The position numbers and the translations under genes are program-made. 64,000 bases of DNA from Desertimonas flava (GTDB taxonomy: Bacteria > Actinomycetota > Acidimicrobiia > Acidimicrobiales > Ilumatobacteraceae), in assembly GCF_003426815.1 (NCBI RefSeq), contig NZ_QKYK01000002.1, forward strand, positions 1 to 64,000. The letters are read 5' to 3'. The notes beneath the pieces were generated by a model. The model did no database searches. It was not told the DNA's origin and worked only from the letters and a program-made list of their open reading frames with translations. Positions 27,087-37,137 of this stretch are shown one piece after another; within the stretch, counting starts at the first letter, position 1, and every line of letters begins with the position of its first letter.

Positions 27087-27352
27087 CCGACCTTCATGAA
27101 CATCTTCTCGACGCGGTCGAGGTCGTAACCGGCTGCGGCAGCCTCGCGGGGATGAGCCAGGCAGTAGGTGAGGCCGGCGGCCACCAGCTTGAACCCGACC
27201 TGTTCGAGCGCCTTCGACGCCGCGGCGATCTGGGTCACGACATCGGCGCACTCGCGCTGCTCGGACAGCATGGACTGAATTCCTCGCACCTGGCCCTCGA
27301 TGCGTCGGAGGCGGCGCAAGAGGTCGGCAACGGTCTCGTCGGGCAGCTCCAT
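27083..27352 (-). CDS. CsoR-family repressor, CstR-like persulfide sensor
   Basis: This 89-residue all-helical repressor has the CsoR/FrmR layout (LLRRLRRIEGQVRGIQSML). Counting from the first Cys (RECADV, Cys36 in CsoR numbering) the second Cys falls at position 65 (LTYCLAHP), but position 61, the copper-binding His of CsoR, is Gly. Two cysteines without the His is the CstR pattern, in which persulfides bridge the two thiols and release DNA. The surrounding genes are all for sulfane sulfur, and three G/C-tract operators lie upstream. ATG 27352 has a perfect GAGGAG site. Confidence 0.85.
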   Translation of the reverse strand: MELPDETVADLLRRLRRIEGQVRGIQSMLSEQRECADVVTQIAAASKALEQVGFKLVAAGLTYCLAHPREAAAAGYDLDRVEKMFMKVG

Positions 27353-27377
27353 GTACGGCTCCTCATCACTGGTCGGG

Positions 27378-27392
27378 ATACCCCGGGCGGTA
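27378..27392. promoter_or_regulatory. CstR/CsoR-type operator 1
   Basis: ATACCCCGGGCGGTA is a degenerate copy of the ATACCCC-GGGGTAT operator, located 26 bp upstream of the repressor's start codon. It probably mediates autoregulation. Confidence 0.6.
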
Positions 27393-27422
27393 CTCAAGTA
27401 TGCCTGCGATCATGCGTCTTGC

Positions 27423-27438
27423 ATACCCCCCGGGGTAG
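27423..27438. promoter_or_regulatory. CstR/CsoR-type operator 2
   Basis: ATACCCCCCGGGGTAG has the AT-C-tract-G-tract-TA form of CsoR-family operators and is the middle of three sites spaced about 46 bp apart between the divergent sulfur genes. Confidence 0.7.
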
Positions 27439-27469
27439 CAAATTCAGGATGTGGTCGATACGTTGTCAC

Positions 27470-27485
27470 ATGCCCCCCGGGGTAT
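27470..27485. promoter_or_regulatory. CstR/CsoR-type operator 3
   Basis: ATGCCCCCCGGGGTAT is the third site, on the side of the membrane rhodanese gene. Its placement about 125 bp before that start suggests it controls the rightward sulfur genes. Confidence 0.7.
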
Positions 27486-27544
27486 CTGGGAAGCGACCAG
27501 ACAGCGACGCTGACCTCGCGATCGTCACGTCCACCGCTACCGCC

Positions 27545-27594
27545 AAACAACAACACCACCACCAACACCAACAACACCAACAACACCAACACAG
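27545..27594 (+). promoter_or_regulatory. CA-rich, G-free untranslated leader
   Basis: About 50 bases made almost only of A and C (repeats of CAACACCAA) precede the ribosome site CAGGAG of the rhodanese gene at 27610. In a GC-rich genome this is a very unusual composition. Such a leader cannot pair with itself and keeps the start site open; it may act as a translation enhancer. Confidence 0.55.
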
Positions 27595-27609
27595 TTCAGG
27601 AGCGCCTGC

Positions 27610-28224
27610 ATGACCACCACCGACACCCGACTCTCCCGGACCGCCACCATCGACATCCACGAGCTCGAGCGCATGCGGGCCGAGGACCCTGCTGTGCACG
27701 TGATCGATGTGCGATCGCCCGGTGAGTTCGAGACGGGTCACATCGAAGGGTCCTACAACGTGCCGCTCGACCTGCTCGACGAGCACGTCGCGGATCTGGC
27801 CGGGCTGGACCACAACGTCGTGCTCGTGTGCCAATCCGGAGCCCGGGCGACCAAGGCGCTCGAGCAGCTGGTGGCTGCGGGCAAATCGAACCTACGCCTG
27901 CTCCACGGCGGCATCAACGCCTGGACCGCGTCGGGCGGCCACGTGGCGCGGACCAACCAGACGCGCTGGGCCATGGACCGCCAGGTGCGCCTCGTCGCCG
28001 GGGGACTGGTCGCCGCGAGCGTCGTGGGGAGCATCTGGCTCGCGCCGGTGCGCTTCCTCGCCGGGCTCATCGGCGCCGGCCTCGTGTTCTCCGCCGTCAC
28101 CAACACCTGCGGGATGGCGAGCATGCTCGCCAAGCTCCCCTACAACCGGGGCGCCAGTTGCGACATGCTGGACGTGCTCGACCGCCTCACAACCGCCGAA
28201 GCAACCACCCGATCGGAGCGCTGA
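27610..28224 (+). CDS. Rhodanese with C-terminal membrane domain (YgaP-like)
   Basis: The 204-residue protein has one rhodanese domain with the active-site loop CQSGARA and the VIDVRSPGEFETGHIEGSYN entry motif (VIDVRSPGEFETGHI), then a DUF2892-like pair of membrane helices (RLVAGGLVAASVVGSIWLAP, VFSAVTNTCGMASML). It would carry sulfane sulfur at the membrane surface, as E. coli YgaP does. ATG 27610 follows CAGGAG after the CA-rich leader. It heads an operon with the next MBL/rhodanese gene and the TauE exporter. Confidence 0.88.
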   Translation: MTTTDTRLSRTATIDIHELERMRAEDPAVHVIDVRSPGEFETGHIEGSYNVPLDLLDEHVADLAGLDHNVVLVCQSGARATKALEQLVAAGKSNLRLLHGGINAWTASGGHVARTNQTRWAMDRQVRLVAGGLVAASVVGSIWLAPVRFLAGLIGAGLVFSAVTNTCGMASMLAKLPYNRGASCDMLDVLDRLTTAEATTRSER

Positions 28225-28226
28225 CG

Positions 28227-29603
28227 ATGATCTTCAACCAGTACTACCTCGACTGCCTGTCGCACGCCTCGTACCTGATCGGGGATGAGTCCACCGGCCG
28301 GGCCGTGGTCGTCGACCCGCAGCGCGACATCTCCGGGTACCTCTCCGACGCCGCCGCTCACGGCCTGACCATCGAGCTCGTGCTCGAGACGCACTTCCAC
28401 GCCGACTTCCTGTCCGGTCACCTCGAGCTCGCTGCGCAGACCGGCGCGGCGATCGGTCTGTCCGCCGTTGCGGAGCCGGAGTACGAGATCCGCAAGCTCG
28501 CTGACGGCGAACGGATCTCGCTGGGGGAGGTGGTGCTCGAGATCCGGCACACGCCCGGGCACACCCCCGAGTCGATGAGCATCGTCGTCTGGGAGCACGA
28601 CGGCGACGAAGCCCCCTACGGAGTGCTCACCGGGGACACGTTGTTCATCGGTGACGTCGGCCGACCTGATCTGCTCGCCTCGGTGGGCGTCAGCCGGGAG
28701 GAGTTGGCGACGAAGCTCTACGACTCGCTCCATCGCCAACTGCTGTCCCTGCCCGACTCGACACGCGTGTTTCCTGCGCACGGGGCCGGCTCGGCGTGCG
28801 GCAAGAACCTCTCGACCGAGCTGACCTCCACCATCGGCGCGCAACGGCACGAGAACTACGCCCTCTTGGCACCGGACCAGACGACCTTCGTCGAACTGGT
28901 GACGGAAGGGCAGCCGCCGGCTCCGGGCTACTTCGCGCACGACGCCGCACTCAACAAGCAGCATCGAGCGTTGATGGACGAGACCGCACTCCCGATCCCG
29001 ATGAACTGGGACGAGGTGCAAGCGGCCATGGCGAACGGCGCCCTTCTCATCGACGGCCGCGACCCCGTCGAGTTCGCTCGCGGCCATCTGCACGGCGCGG
29101 TCAACGTCGGTCTCGAGGGGCGCTACGCCGAGTTCGCCGGTTCGGTCGTCCCGTCCGACATCGACATCGTTCTGTTCGTCGAGCCAGGAACCGAGCTCGA
29201 GGCGAAGAATCGACTCGGCCGCATCGGCTTCGACCGGGTTCTCGGCCATGTCGACCGCCCGTTCGAGGTCCTCCAGACCCACCAGGATCGCGTCGACGTG
29301 GCATCACGGCTCACGCCGGTCGAGCTGGAACAGCGCCAGGAGGAGCTGAGCGAGCTTCAGCTGGTCGACGTCCGGAACCCCGGCGAGTACGCCCTCGGAT
29401 CCATACGCGGAGCGATCAACATCCCGGTGGGACAGCTCCCAGGGCGGCTGGCCGAGCTCGACCCCGAGCGCCCCACCGTCGTCTACTGCGCGGGCGGGTA
29501 CCGGTCGTCGGTTGCGGCGTCGCTGCTGCGCGCGAACGGCTTCTCCGACGTGAGCGACATCGTCGGCGGCTACGGGGCCTGGACACAGGTCGTTCATCGC
29601 TGA
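28227..29603 (+). CDS. MBL-fold hydrolase/persulfide dioxygenase with rhodanese domains
   Basis: This 458-residue protein is a second MBL-rhodanese fusion: VLETHFHADFLSGH and HTPGHTPESM are the metal motifs, PAHGAGSACG closes the site, and FARGHLHGAVNV with VDVRNPGEYALGSIRGAINI (VDVRNPGEYALGS) mark two rhodanese domains. Only the last has an active-site Cys (YCAGGYRSS). It begins three bases after the rhodanese stop. Together with the leftward homologue it suggests two persulfide-oxidising enzymes with different control or partners. Confidence 0.88.
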   Translation: MIFNQYYLDCLSHASYLIGDESTGRAVVVDPQRDISGYLSDAAAHGLTIELVLETHFHADFLSGHLELAAQTGAAIGLSAVAEPEYEIRKLADGERISLGEVVLEIRHTPGHTPESMSIVVWEHDGDEAPYGVLTGDTLFIGDVGRPDLLASVGVSREELATKLYDSLHRQLLSLPDSTRVFPAHGAGSACGKNLSTELTSTIGAQRHENYALLAPDQTTFVELVTEGQPPAPGYFAHDAALNKQHRALMDETALPIPMNWDEVQAAMANGALLIDGRDPVEFARGHLHGAVNVGLEGRYAEFAGSVVPSDIDIVLFVEPGTELEAKNRLGRIGFDRVLGHVDRPFEVLQTHQDRVDVASRLTPVELEQRQEELSELQLVDVRNPGEYALGSIRGAINIPVGQLPGRLAELDPERPTVVYCAGGYRSSVAASLLRANGFSDVSDIVGGYGAWTQVVHR

Positions 29604-29702
29604 TGAGCCAGGCGACAGAGCCACAGCCATGAGCGACACCGCCGGGCGCATCGCGATGGACGCCAGAGCTCGGCATGGTCGACGCGACGAGGTCGACCTC
29701 CC

Positions 29703-30545
29703 GTGAACCTGCGCGCGCTCCTGACATCGCCGCTCGGGTTCCTGATCGGTGTGTCGCTCGGCGCCCTCGGCGGCGGCGGCTCGATCCTCGCCGTTCCGGT
29801 CCTCGTCTACGCCGCCGGTCAACCGGCTCGAAGCGCCACCACGACGAGCCTCATCCTCGTGGGGATCGCATCGCTCGTCGGTATGGCATCGCACTGGCGC
29901 GCCGGTCGAGTGCGCGTCGGCACGGGCGTGGTGTTCGGGCTCACCGGCATTGGCGGATCACTCGCCGGATCAGCGCTCAACCAACGGATCGACCCCGACG
30001 TCCTGCTGCTGTCGTTCGCCGGGCTCGTGTGCGTCGCGGCGTGGCGGATGTTGACCGGTTGCCCGACCTGCACCAAGGTCGGCGAGGCCACCGCCCTCCG
30101 GCAGGGCTCCGCCGAGGCACCATCGACCCTGTCCGCTGCGGCGATGTCCGTGAGGCGCCGTGTGGACGTCCGCTCCGTGCTCACCGTGTTGGCGGCTGGG
30201 ACCGCCGTCGGCTTCCTGACCGGCCTCTTCGGCGTCGGAGGGGGCTTCGTCATCGTCCCCGCCCTCACCCTCGTCCTCAAGCTGCCGATGCCCGAGGCGA
30301 TCGGAACCTCGCTGTTGGTGATCGCGATCAACGCAGCCGTGGCCTTGAGCACACGGCTGGCGACCACGTCGATCGACTGGGGCATCACGTTGCCGTTCGT
30401 GATCTCCGCCATCGCCGGAGTCCTGGCCGGCGGCCGCGTCGCCGATCGTCTCGATCCTCGGCGAAGCCTGCGATGGTTCGCCGCCCTCCTCGTCGCCGTG
30501 GCCGTCTACACAGCGGTCCGCGCCACCGCCTCGCTCGTCTCGTAG
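29703..30545 (+). CDS. TauE/SafE-family sulfite exporter
   Basis: The 280-residue membrane protein has about eight helices with the duplicated family motif: GALGGGGSILAVPVLVY in the first half and GLFGVGGGFVIVPALTLVL in the second. A cytoplasmic CPTC pair lies in the central loop. It would remove the sulfite made by the persulfide dioxygenases. The GTG at 29703 overlaps the stop of a 25-codon open frame (ATG near 29628) that may only serve to couple translation. Confidence 0.85.
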   Translation: MNLRALLTSPLGFLIGVSLGALGGGGSILAVPVLVYAAGQPARSATTTSLILVGIASLVGMASHWRAGRVRVGTGVVFGLTGIGGSLAGSALNQRIDPDVLLLSFAGLVCVAAWRMLTGCPTCTKVGEATALRQGSAEAPSTLSAAAMSVRRRVDVRSVLTVLAAGTAVGFLTGLFGVGGGFVIVPALTLVLKLPMPEAIGTSLLVIAINAAVALSTRLATTSIDWGITLPFVISAIAGVLAGGRVADRLDPRRSLRWFAALLVAVAVYTAVRATASLVS

Positions 30546-30566
30546 CTCGGGCGCCACCGTGTACCG

Positions 30567-31025
30567 TCAGCGCTCGAAGACCGGATAGCCGCCGAACCGG
30601 ATGCTGGCACCGGCAAGGACGAAACCGACCGCGGCGAGGGTGACGATCCGGATGTGCCAGGCGAGCGTCGGCAGGGTGTCGTCGGTGAGCTTGGGGATGA
30701 CCCGAAACCGGGCGTGGATGGCGAGCGCCGCCGTGATGGCGAGGAGGCCGAGCTTGACCTGGACGGTTCTGGCGATGCCGCTGGAGCCGAACCAGTTGTC
30801 CGGTGATCCGAGGAGGTTCTCGGCGAGCCAGAGTCCGGTGAGGATCTGAACGGCGAGCGCGGGGAGGCCGATCCGCTCGAACCGCCGCTCGAACTCGCTG
30901 ACCGTCGCAGCACGCTTCTTGCGGAGTGCATCGGGCAGGATCGTGACGGCGAGCACGAGGTGCCCTCCCGCCCAGATGGTGGCCCCGAGAACGTGCAGGC
31001 TCAAGGCGATGTAGTAGTCGGACAT
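30567..31025 (-). CDS. CopD-like small membrane protein
   Basis: The 152-residue protein has four helices and the early His/Trp motif LHVLGATIWAGGHLVL seen in CopD/DUF2269-type proteins, with a further His in WHIRIVTLA. Such proteins are often linked to copper or heme handling, but this is only family-level evidence. ATG 31025 has a GAGGGGG site. It is the last gene of a leftward set with YwiC, the NnrS-like protein and the globin. Confidence 0.65.
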   Translation of the reverse strand: MSDYYIALSLHVLGATIWAGGHLVLAVTILPDALRKKRAATVSEFERRFERIGLPALAVQILTGLWLAENLLGSPDNWFGSSGIARTVQVKLGLLAITAALAIHARFRVIPKLTDDTLPTLAWHIRIVTLAAVGFVLAGASIRFGGYPVFER

Positions 31026-31070
31026 GTCAGACCCCCTCTCCGGCTCGGATCCGGAGACGACTCGATTGGT

Positions 31071-31895
31071 TCACGTGGGCACGGCGATGGCGGTGACGAC
31101 GATCACGGCGATGCCGAAGAGCATCTGCTGCAGCCCGACGATCTTGGCCGGGCGGGGTGCTGCACGCACGGCTCCGATGTTGAACGTCGCGACGGCGGCG
31201 ATCGCGACCAGGGACGCGATCGGCGCGGCTCCGGGCAGCCACGCGACCGCGACGGCTGCCACCGCGACGATCTGGGCGAGATCGCTGTGCCAGAGCCGGT
31301 GAGGGCGATGGCGGGCGCGGAAGACCTGTGTACGTGCGTAGGGGATGGCCGCGGACGCGCGCGCCGCGACGACGGCCCACAGCCCCAACGCCAGCGTGGC
31401 ATCGGCGCCGTCGGCCAGTGCGATCATCGCGGCGACCGACCCGATGCCGACGGTTCCGGCGAGCTCGGGCAGGAGCCGCCGGCTGCGGCTGCGCATGTCG
31501 AACCACAACTCGATGGTCACCAAGGGCGCGGCAGCGAGCAACGGCCACCAGAACCTCGAGTCGGCATCGAACGTCGCGAGGACGACGAGCGCTGCGAGGG
31601 CGAGGATTTGCACGGTCGCGACACGAGCGGCCACCGAAGTCCGTGGCAGCCAGCGTCCGCGCCACCGGTCGACGAGCACCAGCTTGAGCGGCGTCCGCGC
31701 CAGGAACGCCAGCATCGCAGCCGCACCGATCGCCAGTCCGGGCCATGACCATGCCACCAACAGGCCGAGCACGACCGGCTCCAGGGTCAGGCTCCACCCA
31801 CCGTGCTCGGTCGGCATGGCCACTGCCCGCAGGGTGGACCGATCGCCGGGTCCCGCCGCACGGGCCTCGCGATGGCTGATGGCGTGGAGTGTCAT
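31071..31895 (-). CDS. YwiC-like membrane protein
   Basis: The 274-residue protein carries the MPTEHGGWSLTLEPV motif that defines the YwiC family and about nine hydrophobic helices. Its biochemical role is not known; B. subtilis ywiC lies by the anaerobic nitrate genes. The ATG at 31895 has a GGGAGG site. Gene order puts it with the NnrS-like protein and the globin. Confidence 0.8.
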   Translation of the reverse strand: MTLHAISHREARAAGPGDRSTLRAVAMPTEHGGWSLTLEPVVLGLLVAWSWPGLAIGAAAMLAFLARTPLKLVLVDRWRGRWLPRTSVAARVATVQILALAALVVLATFDADSRFWWPLLAAAPLVTIELWFDMRSRSRRLLPELAGTVGIGSVAAMIALADGADATLALGLWAVVAARASAAIPYARTQVFRARHRPHRLWHSDLAQIVAVAAVAVAWLPGAAPIASLVAIAAVATFNIGAVRAAPRPAKIVGLQQMLFGIAVIVVTAIAVPT

Positions 31896-32009
31896 GGTGC
31901 CTCCCGGGGTTCGTCCGACTGATCTCCACGGTGCGGCGGGCGAGCAGGCCGGTTGGTCCGGATCGGCCCCGTCCGCAGCAGGAGTTGCCCGCGCCGTGGG
32001 TGGTGGTGC

Positions 32010-33263
32010 TCAGACACGCGCCCCGCCCCTCGAGGAGCCCAGCAGCCGCCCGGTGCGGAGCACGAGGTCGGCGAGCCAGATCGCCAGCACGAGGACGAGG
32101 ATCCGGTCGCGGCCGGCGAGGGCGGCGAGCGCCGCCGCGTTGCCGGCGGCCAGCGACACCCACGAGCGCGTGATGGTGAATCCGGCGGTCAGTTGACGGT
32201 GCCCGCCGCCGCGCAGGACGGGGCCGAGGTAGGCGAGCGATGCGATGAGGATCTGCGCGAATCCACCGATCACGAGGGTCTGGAGGACCGCTCGGTCGCT
32301 GGCCTCGCGGAGGGTGGTGACGGCCAGGCCCACCGTCATCGCTGCCCACCAGACGAGCCCGGCGGTCAGCTGCAGGAGCCGGGGTCCGGCCCACGACAGG
32401 CGGCTGCGGGCGTAGATCGGCAGGATCGCGCCGACGGCGAGCAGTCCCAGCGCGTACGCCGAGAGTCCGGCTGCGGCGATGCCCGGTCGAGCGGTGAGAT
32501 GGCCGACCGCGGTGATACCGGTCGCGGCCGTGAGTACCGCGGACGTCGTCCGCATCACGTTCGGTGTGGCGTACGGCGACATCTTGGTGCGCACCTGGGT
32601 GGCGGCGAAGAAGGGCAGCGTGCCGGCCACGACCAGCCCGACGAGCCCGAACAGGTTGAGCGTCAGATGGACGTCGCGGAGTTCGACGAACTTCGACCCG
32701 CCTCGTCCGGCGCCGAGGAAGATCCCGATCGTCATCCCGGCGGCACCGGCGACGACGGCGGCGACATAGGCCTCGATCGCCGGCGCGAATCGTGGGGTGA
32801 CCGCCGCTCGTCGGATGCCGAGGAGGATCGCCGCCAGGCCGAGCATCGCCCCGACCACCGCCACCCCGCCTGCGGTGAACATCCACGTCCGGTCGGTTTC
32901 ACGACCGGTGACCAACCCGATGGTTCCGGCGGCGAGGAGCCATCGCTGGGTCGCAACCACCGTCGCCCGGGGGGCGGCAGCGGCCGACCAGGTGACGGCC
33001 AGCATCTGCGTGACGGCGGAGATCGCGCTGAGCAACCCGCCGGCAACGAAGAGATGCAGCGGCAGCCACCAGTCGCGACCGACGCCCGTGATGGCGGTCA
33101 CGACCCCGGCGGCGGCGAACGCCGCCGTCACGACGAGCCCGCGACGGGTCTGGGCATGCACCTCCGCCACCCGTCCGGCGGCTCCGCGTGCTTCTGCGCG
33201 GACGGCCGCGCCGTCGGTCGCGCTCGACCTCGGTGCCGGGCCGTTCATGGCCGTCCTCGTCAT
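32010..33263 (-). CDS. Polytopic membrane protein, NnrS/heme-copper-oxidase-like (tentative)
   Basis: The 417-residue protein has about 12 helices. Conserved-looking His residues sit in helices (LPLHLFVAGGLLSAISAVT, VHLTLNLFGLVGLVVAGT, GHLTARPG), recalling NnrS and subunit I of heme-copper oxidases. Several helices end in Gly/Ala-rich stretches. I infer a heme- or copper-related function in nitric oxide stress from these His residues and from the neighbouring globin and Fe-S repair genes. The ATG at 33263 overlaps the globin stop by four bases; the longer open frame to 33512 is a shadow through the globin gene. Confidence 0.55.
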   Translation of the reverse strand: MTRTAMNGPAPRSSATDGAAVRAEARGAAGRVAEVHAQTRRGLVVTAAFAAAGVVTAITGVGRDWWLPLHLFVAGGLLSAISAVTQMLAVTWSAAAAPRATVVATQRWLLAAGTIGLVTGRETDRTWMFTAGGVAVVGAMLGLAAILLGIRRAAVTPRFAPAIEAYVAAVVAGAAGMTIGIFLGAGRGGSKFVELRDVHLTLNLFGLVGLVVAGTLPFFAATQVRTKMSPYATPNVMRTTSAVLTAATGITAVGHLTARPGIAAAGLSAYALGLLAVGAILPIYARSRLSWAGPRLLQLTAGLVWWAAMTVGLAVTTLREASDRAVLQTLVIGGFAQILIASLAYLGPVLRGGGHRQLTAGFTITRSWVSLAAGNAAALAALAGRDRILVLVLAIWLADLVLRTGRLLGSSRGGARV

Positions 33264-33688
33264 GACCCCGCGCTCGGAGCGACCGCGATCGCCTGTCCCA
33301 GGAGCTGGCGGCTGTGGACTCGAGCGACGTTGTCGGCGAGGTCGTGAGCCCGTTGTGCGTTCGGCCCGATCCAGCCGAGGTCGAGGGTCTCGTGAAACAG
33401 GGTCAACCACCGTTCGAAGTGCGCCGGGGTGAACGCCCGCTGGGCATGGACGAGTAGGTGGGCGCGAAACGGGTTGCCCTGATAGCCGGTCATGCCGAGC
33501 AGCGCGCGGCACCAGAAATCGGTCAGCTTGGGCAGATGCTCGGACCAGTCGACGCGCGCGACCTCGTTGAACATCGGACCGAGCAGGTCGTCCTGGGCGA
33601 CGTCGGCGTAGAACTGTCGGACCATCTCGGCGATCTGCTCGTGGGTGTCCAGATCGCGGCTCGGCGCCGGTCGCGGTCGGTCTCGCAT
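33260..33688 (-). CDS. Group III truncated hemoglobin
   Basis: The 142-residue globin matches group III: MVRQFYADVAQDDLLGPMF and FWCRALLGMTGYQGNPFRAH, with the proximal His in FRAHLLVH (about residue 77) and the C-terminal HFERWLTLFHETLD. Group III globins are linked to nitric oxide and nitrosative stress. ATG 33688 has a GGGAG site. The gene is divergent from the suf operon across an AT-rich promoter containing a GTTCG-N10-AGCAT site. Confidence 0.88.
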   Translation of the reverse strand: MRDRPRPAPSRDLDTHEQIAEMVRQFYADVAQDDLLGPMFNEVARVDWSEHLPKLTDFWCRALLGMTGYQGNPFRAHLLVHAQRAFTPAHFERWLTLFHETLDLGWIGPNAQRAHDLADNVARVHSRQLLGQAIAVAPSAGS

Positions 33689-33709
33689 CGTGTTGCTCCC
33701 ATCGGACAC

Positions 33710-33729
33710 GTTCGGAATATTTCTAGCAT
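33710..33729. promoter_or_regulatory. GTTCG-N10-AGCAT site between globin and sufB
   Basis: GTTCG-GAATATTTCT-AGCAT lies in the AT-rich gap between the divergent globin and suf genes. It agrees, with two weaker positions, with better sites GTTCT-N10-AGAAT at 39362 and GTTCT-N10-AGAAC at 53602. A shared Fe-S- or redox-responsive regulator is possible. Confidence 0.3.
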
Positions 33730-33767
33730 AGAGTGTGAGAAAGCCGACTGCGAGGGAGGAGCACGAG

Positions 33768-35203
<1,436 letters not shown>

Positions 35204-35204
<1 letters not shown>

Positions 35205-35953
35205 TGCTGCACATCGCCGACCTGCGCGCATCGGTGGGAGGCCGCACGATCCTCGACCGATTCGACCTCGACGTCCCCTCCGGCGAGGTCCACGCCATCA
35301 TGGGCCCCAACGGATCCGGGAAGACCACGCTCTCCAACGTGCTGTCGGGCCGTGACGGGTACGAGATCACCGGCACGGTCACCTTCGACGGTGCCGACCT
35401 GCTCTCGCTCTCACCCGAAGACCGTGCGGCAGCAGGGCTCTTCCTCGCCTTCCAGCACCCCGTCGAGATCCCCGGCGTGGGCAACATGTACTTCCTGCGC
35501 ACCGCCGTCAACTCGATCAGGGCCCGGCGAGGGCTGCCCGAGCTCGGGGCAGTCGAGTTCCTCGGCCTGGCCAAAGAGCACATGGCGCTCCTGGCGATGG
35601 ACCCGGCGTTCTTGAGCAGGTCGGTCAACGCCGGCTTCTCCGGCGGGGAGAAGAAGCGCAACGAGATCCTGCAGATGTCGATGCTCGAGCCGCGGTTGGC
35701 GATCCTCGACGAAACCGACTCCGGACTCGACATCGACGCCCTCCGTGTCGTCGCCCAGGGGATCGAACGACTCCGCAGCCCCGACCGTTCGATGCTGATC
35801 ATCACCCACCACACCCCACTCCTCGATGACGTGCGGCCCGACCGCGTCCACGTGCTCCGAGCCGGCCGCATCGTGCGGTCCGGCGGCCTCGAGCTCGCTC
35901 ATCAGCTGGAAGCCGGCGGGTACGGCGCCCTCCCCGTCGAGGCGCCGGTGTGA
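35204..35953 (+). CDS. sufC: Fe-S cluster assembly ATPase SufC
   Basis: The 249-residue ABC-type ATPase has Walker A GPNGSGKTT, the SufC-specific signature FSGGEKKRNEILQM and Walker B LAILDETDSGLDIDAL. It hydrolyses ATP to open the SufBD scaffold. The ATG shares its first base with the last base of the sufB stop. Confidence 0.95.
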
Positions 35954-37137
35954 CCGTGACCGAGGCGCGTATCGAGCTCCCGACAGAGCGCGACGACCGG
36001 TGGCACTATGCGCCGCTCGACGAGATCACGGACCGCGTGGCCCGATCGGTCCGCCCGTCGGCCGGGGTCCCGACGTCGGTGTCGCCATCGCTGATCGAGT
36101 CGATCGTCGGCACCGCCGGACCGCGGATGGTGTTCGTGAACGGCTACTACGTCGCCTGGCTCTCGGACCACGGTGCGCTCCCGGCCGGTGTGCGGTGTGA
36201 TGTCTCCGACGCGGACCACGCCGACCGGGCAGGCGCGGCGGTGGTGTCGGTCGGCGACGGCGTGCGGTTCGAGGAACCGATTCACGTCGTTCACCTCGCC
36301 GTCCCCGGCGCGGTCGATGAACCCGGCGCGCTGGTGTCGGCCCGCACGATCGTCGACGTGGGTGCCGGCGCCCACGTGACCGTCGTGGAGGCCTACGCCG
36401 GTCTCGACGGCCCGTCGGTGGCAGACGTCACGACGTCGATCCGCGTCGGCGACCGTGCCGACGTCGCCCACTACCGGATACAGAACGAGGCGTCGGCAGC
36501 GACGCACATCGGTCGCACCCGCATCGACCAAGGGGCGGATTCCGCCGTCCGCACGACGTCAGTGACGGTGGGCGGTGACGTCGCCCGCAACGCCATCGAG
36601 GTGCACCTCGGCGCACCGGACGCACGCATCGAGATCTCCGGGATCAGCGTCACCGGCGGACACCAACGGCACGACACGGTCGTGACCGTCGATCATGCTG
36701 CATCGAACTGCGCCAGCAGCCAACGCTTCATCGGTGTCGTCGACGACCACGGCCGGGGAGCGTTCAGCGGCGAGATCATCGTGCGACCCGGGACCACGGG
36801 CACCGACGCCCACCAGACGAGCCGCAACCTCGTCCTCGACCCGAACGCCGAAGCGGACGCCCGTCCGTGGTTGACGATCCTTGCGGACGACGTGCGCTGC
36901 ACCCATGGCGCGACCGTCGGCCGTCTCGACGAGGAAGCGCTGCACTACCTGCGTAGCCGAGGCATCGCGCTCGGCGACGCGCGGGCCATGCTGATCGACG
37001 CATTCGTCCGGGACGTCACCGACGCGATCTCCCACGAGCCGTTGCGGGAGCACGTCGCAGCATTGGTCGCCGCCGCGGCGTCGAACGCATCGACGACGCC
37101 CGCAATCGACTCGGCACGATCGACGGCGCGGCCATGA
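35950..37137 (+). CDS. sufD: Fe-S cluster assembly protein SufD
   Basis: The 395-residue protein is the second beta-helix scaffold subunit, with the SufD stretch HQTSRNLVLDPNAEADARPW and the CTHGATVGRLDEEALHYLRS motif (THGATVGRLDEEALHYLRSR). It starts at a GTG overlapping the sufC stop by four bases. The length is usual for SufD in this group. Confidence 0.93.
   Translation: MTVTEARIELPTERDDRWHYAPLDEITDRVARSVRPSAGVPTSVSPSLIESIVGTAGPRMVFVNGYYVAWLSDHGALPAGVRCDVSDADHADRAGAAVVSVGDGVRFEEPIHVVHLAVPGAVDEPGALVSARTIVDVGAGAHVTVVEAYAGLDGPSVADVTTSIRVGDRADVAHYRIQNEASAATHIGRTRIDQGADSAVRTTSVTVGGDVARNAIEVHLGAPDARIEISGISVTGGHQRHDTVVTVDHAASNCASSQRFIGVVDDHGRGAFSGEIIVRPGTTGTDAHQTSRNLVLDPNAEADARPWLTILADDVRCTHGATVGRLDEEALHYLRSRGIALGDARAMLIDAFVRDVTDAISHEPLREHVAALVAAAASNASTTPAIDSARSTARP

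Noticed and set aside
27541-27594. CAACACCAA runs considered as a CRISPR or coding repeat
   Set aside because: Units are too short and uneven, with no spacers, and they lie directly before a ribosome site; treated as a leader.
29628-29706. 25-codon open frame before the TauE gene
   Set aside because: No recognisable protein; overlap with the GTG start suggests at most a coupling peptide.
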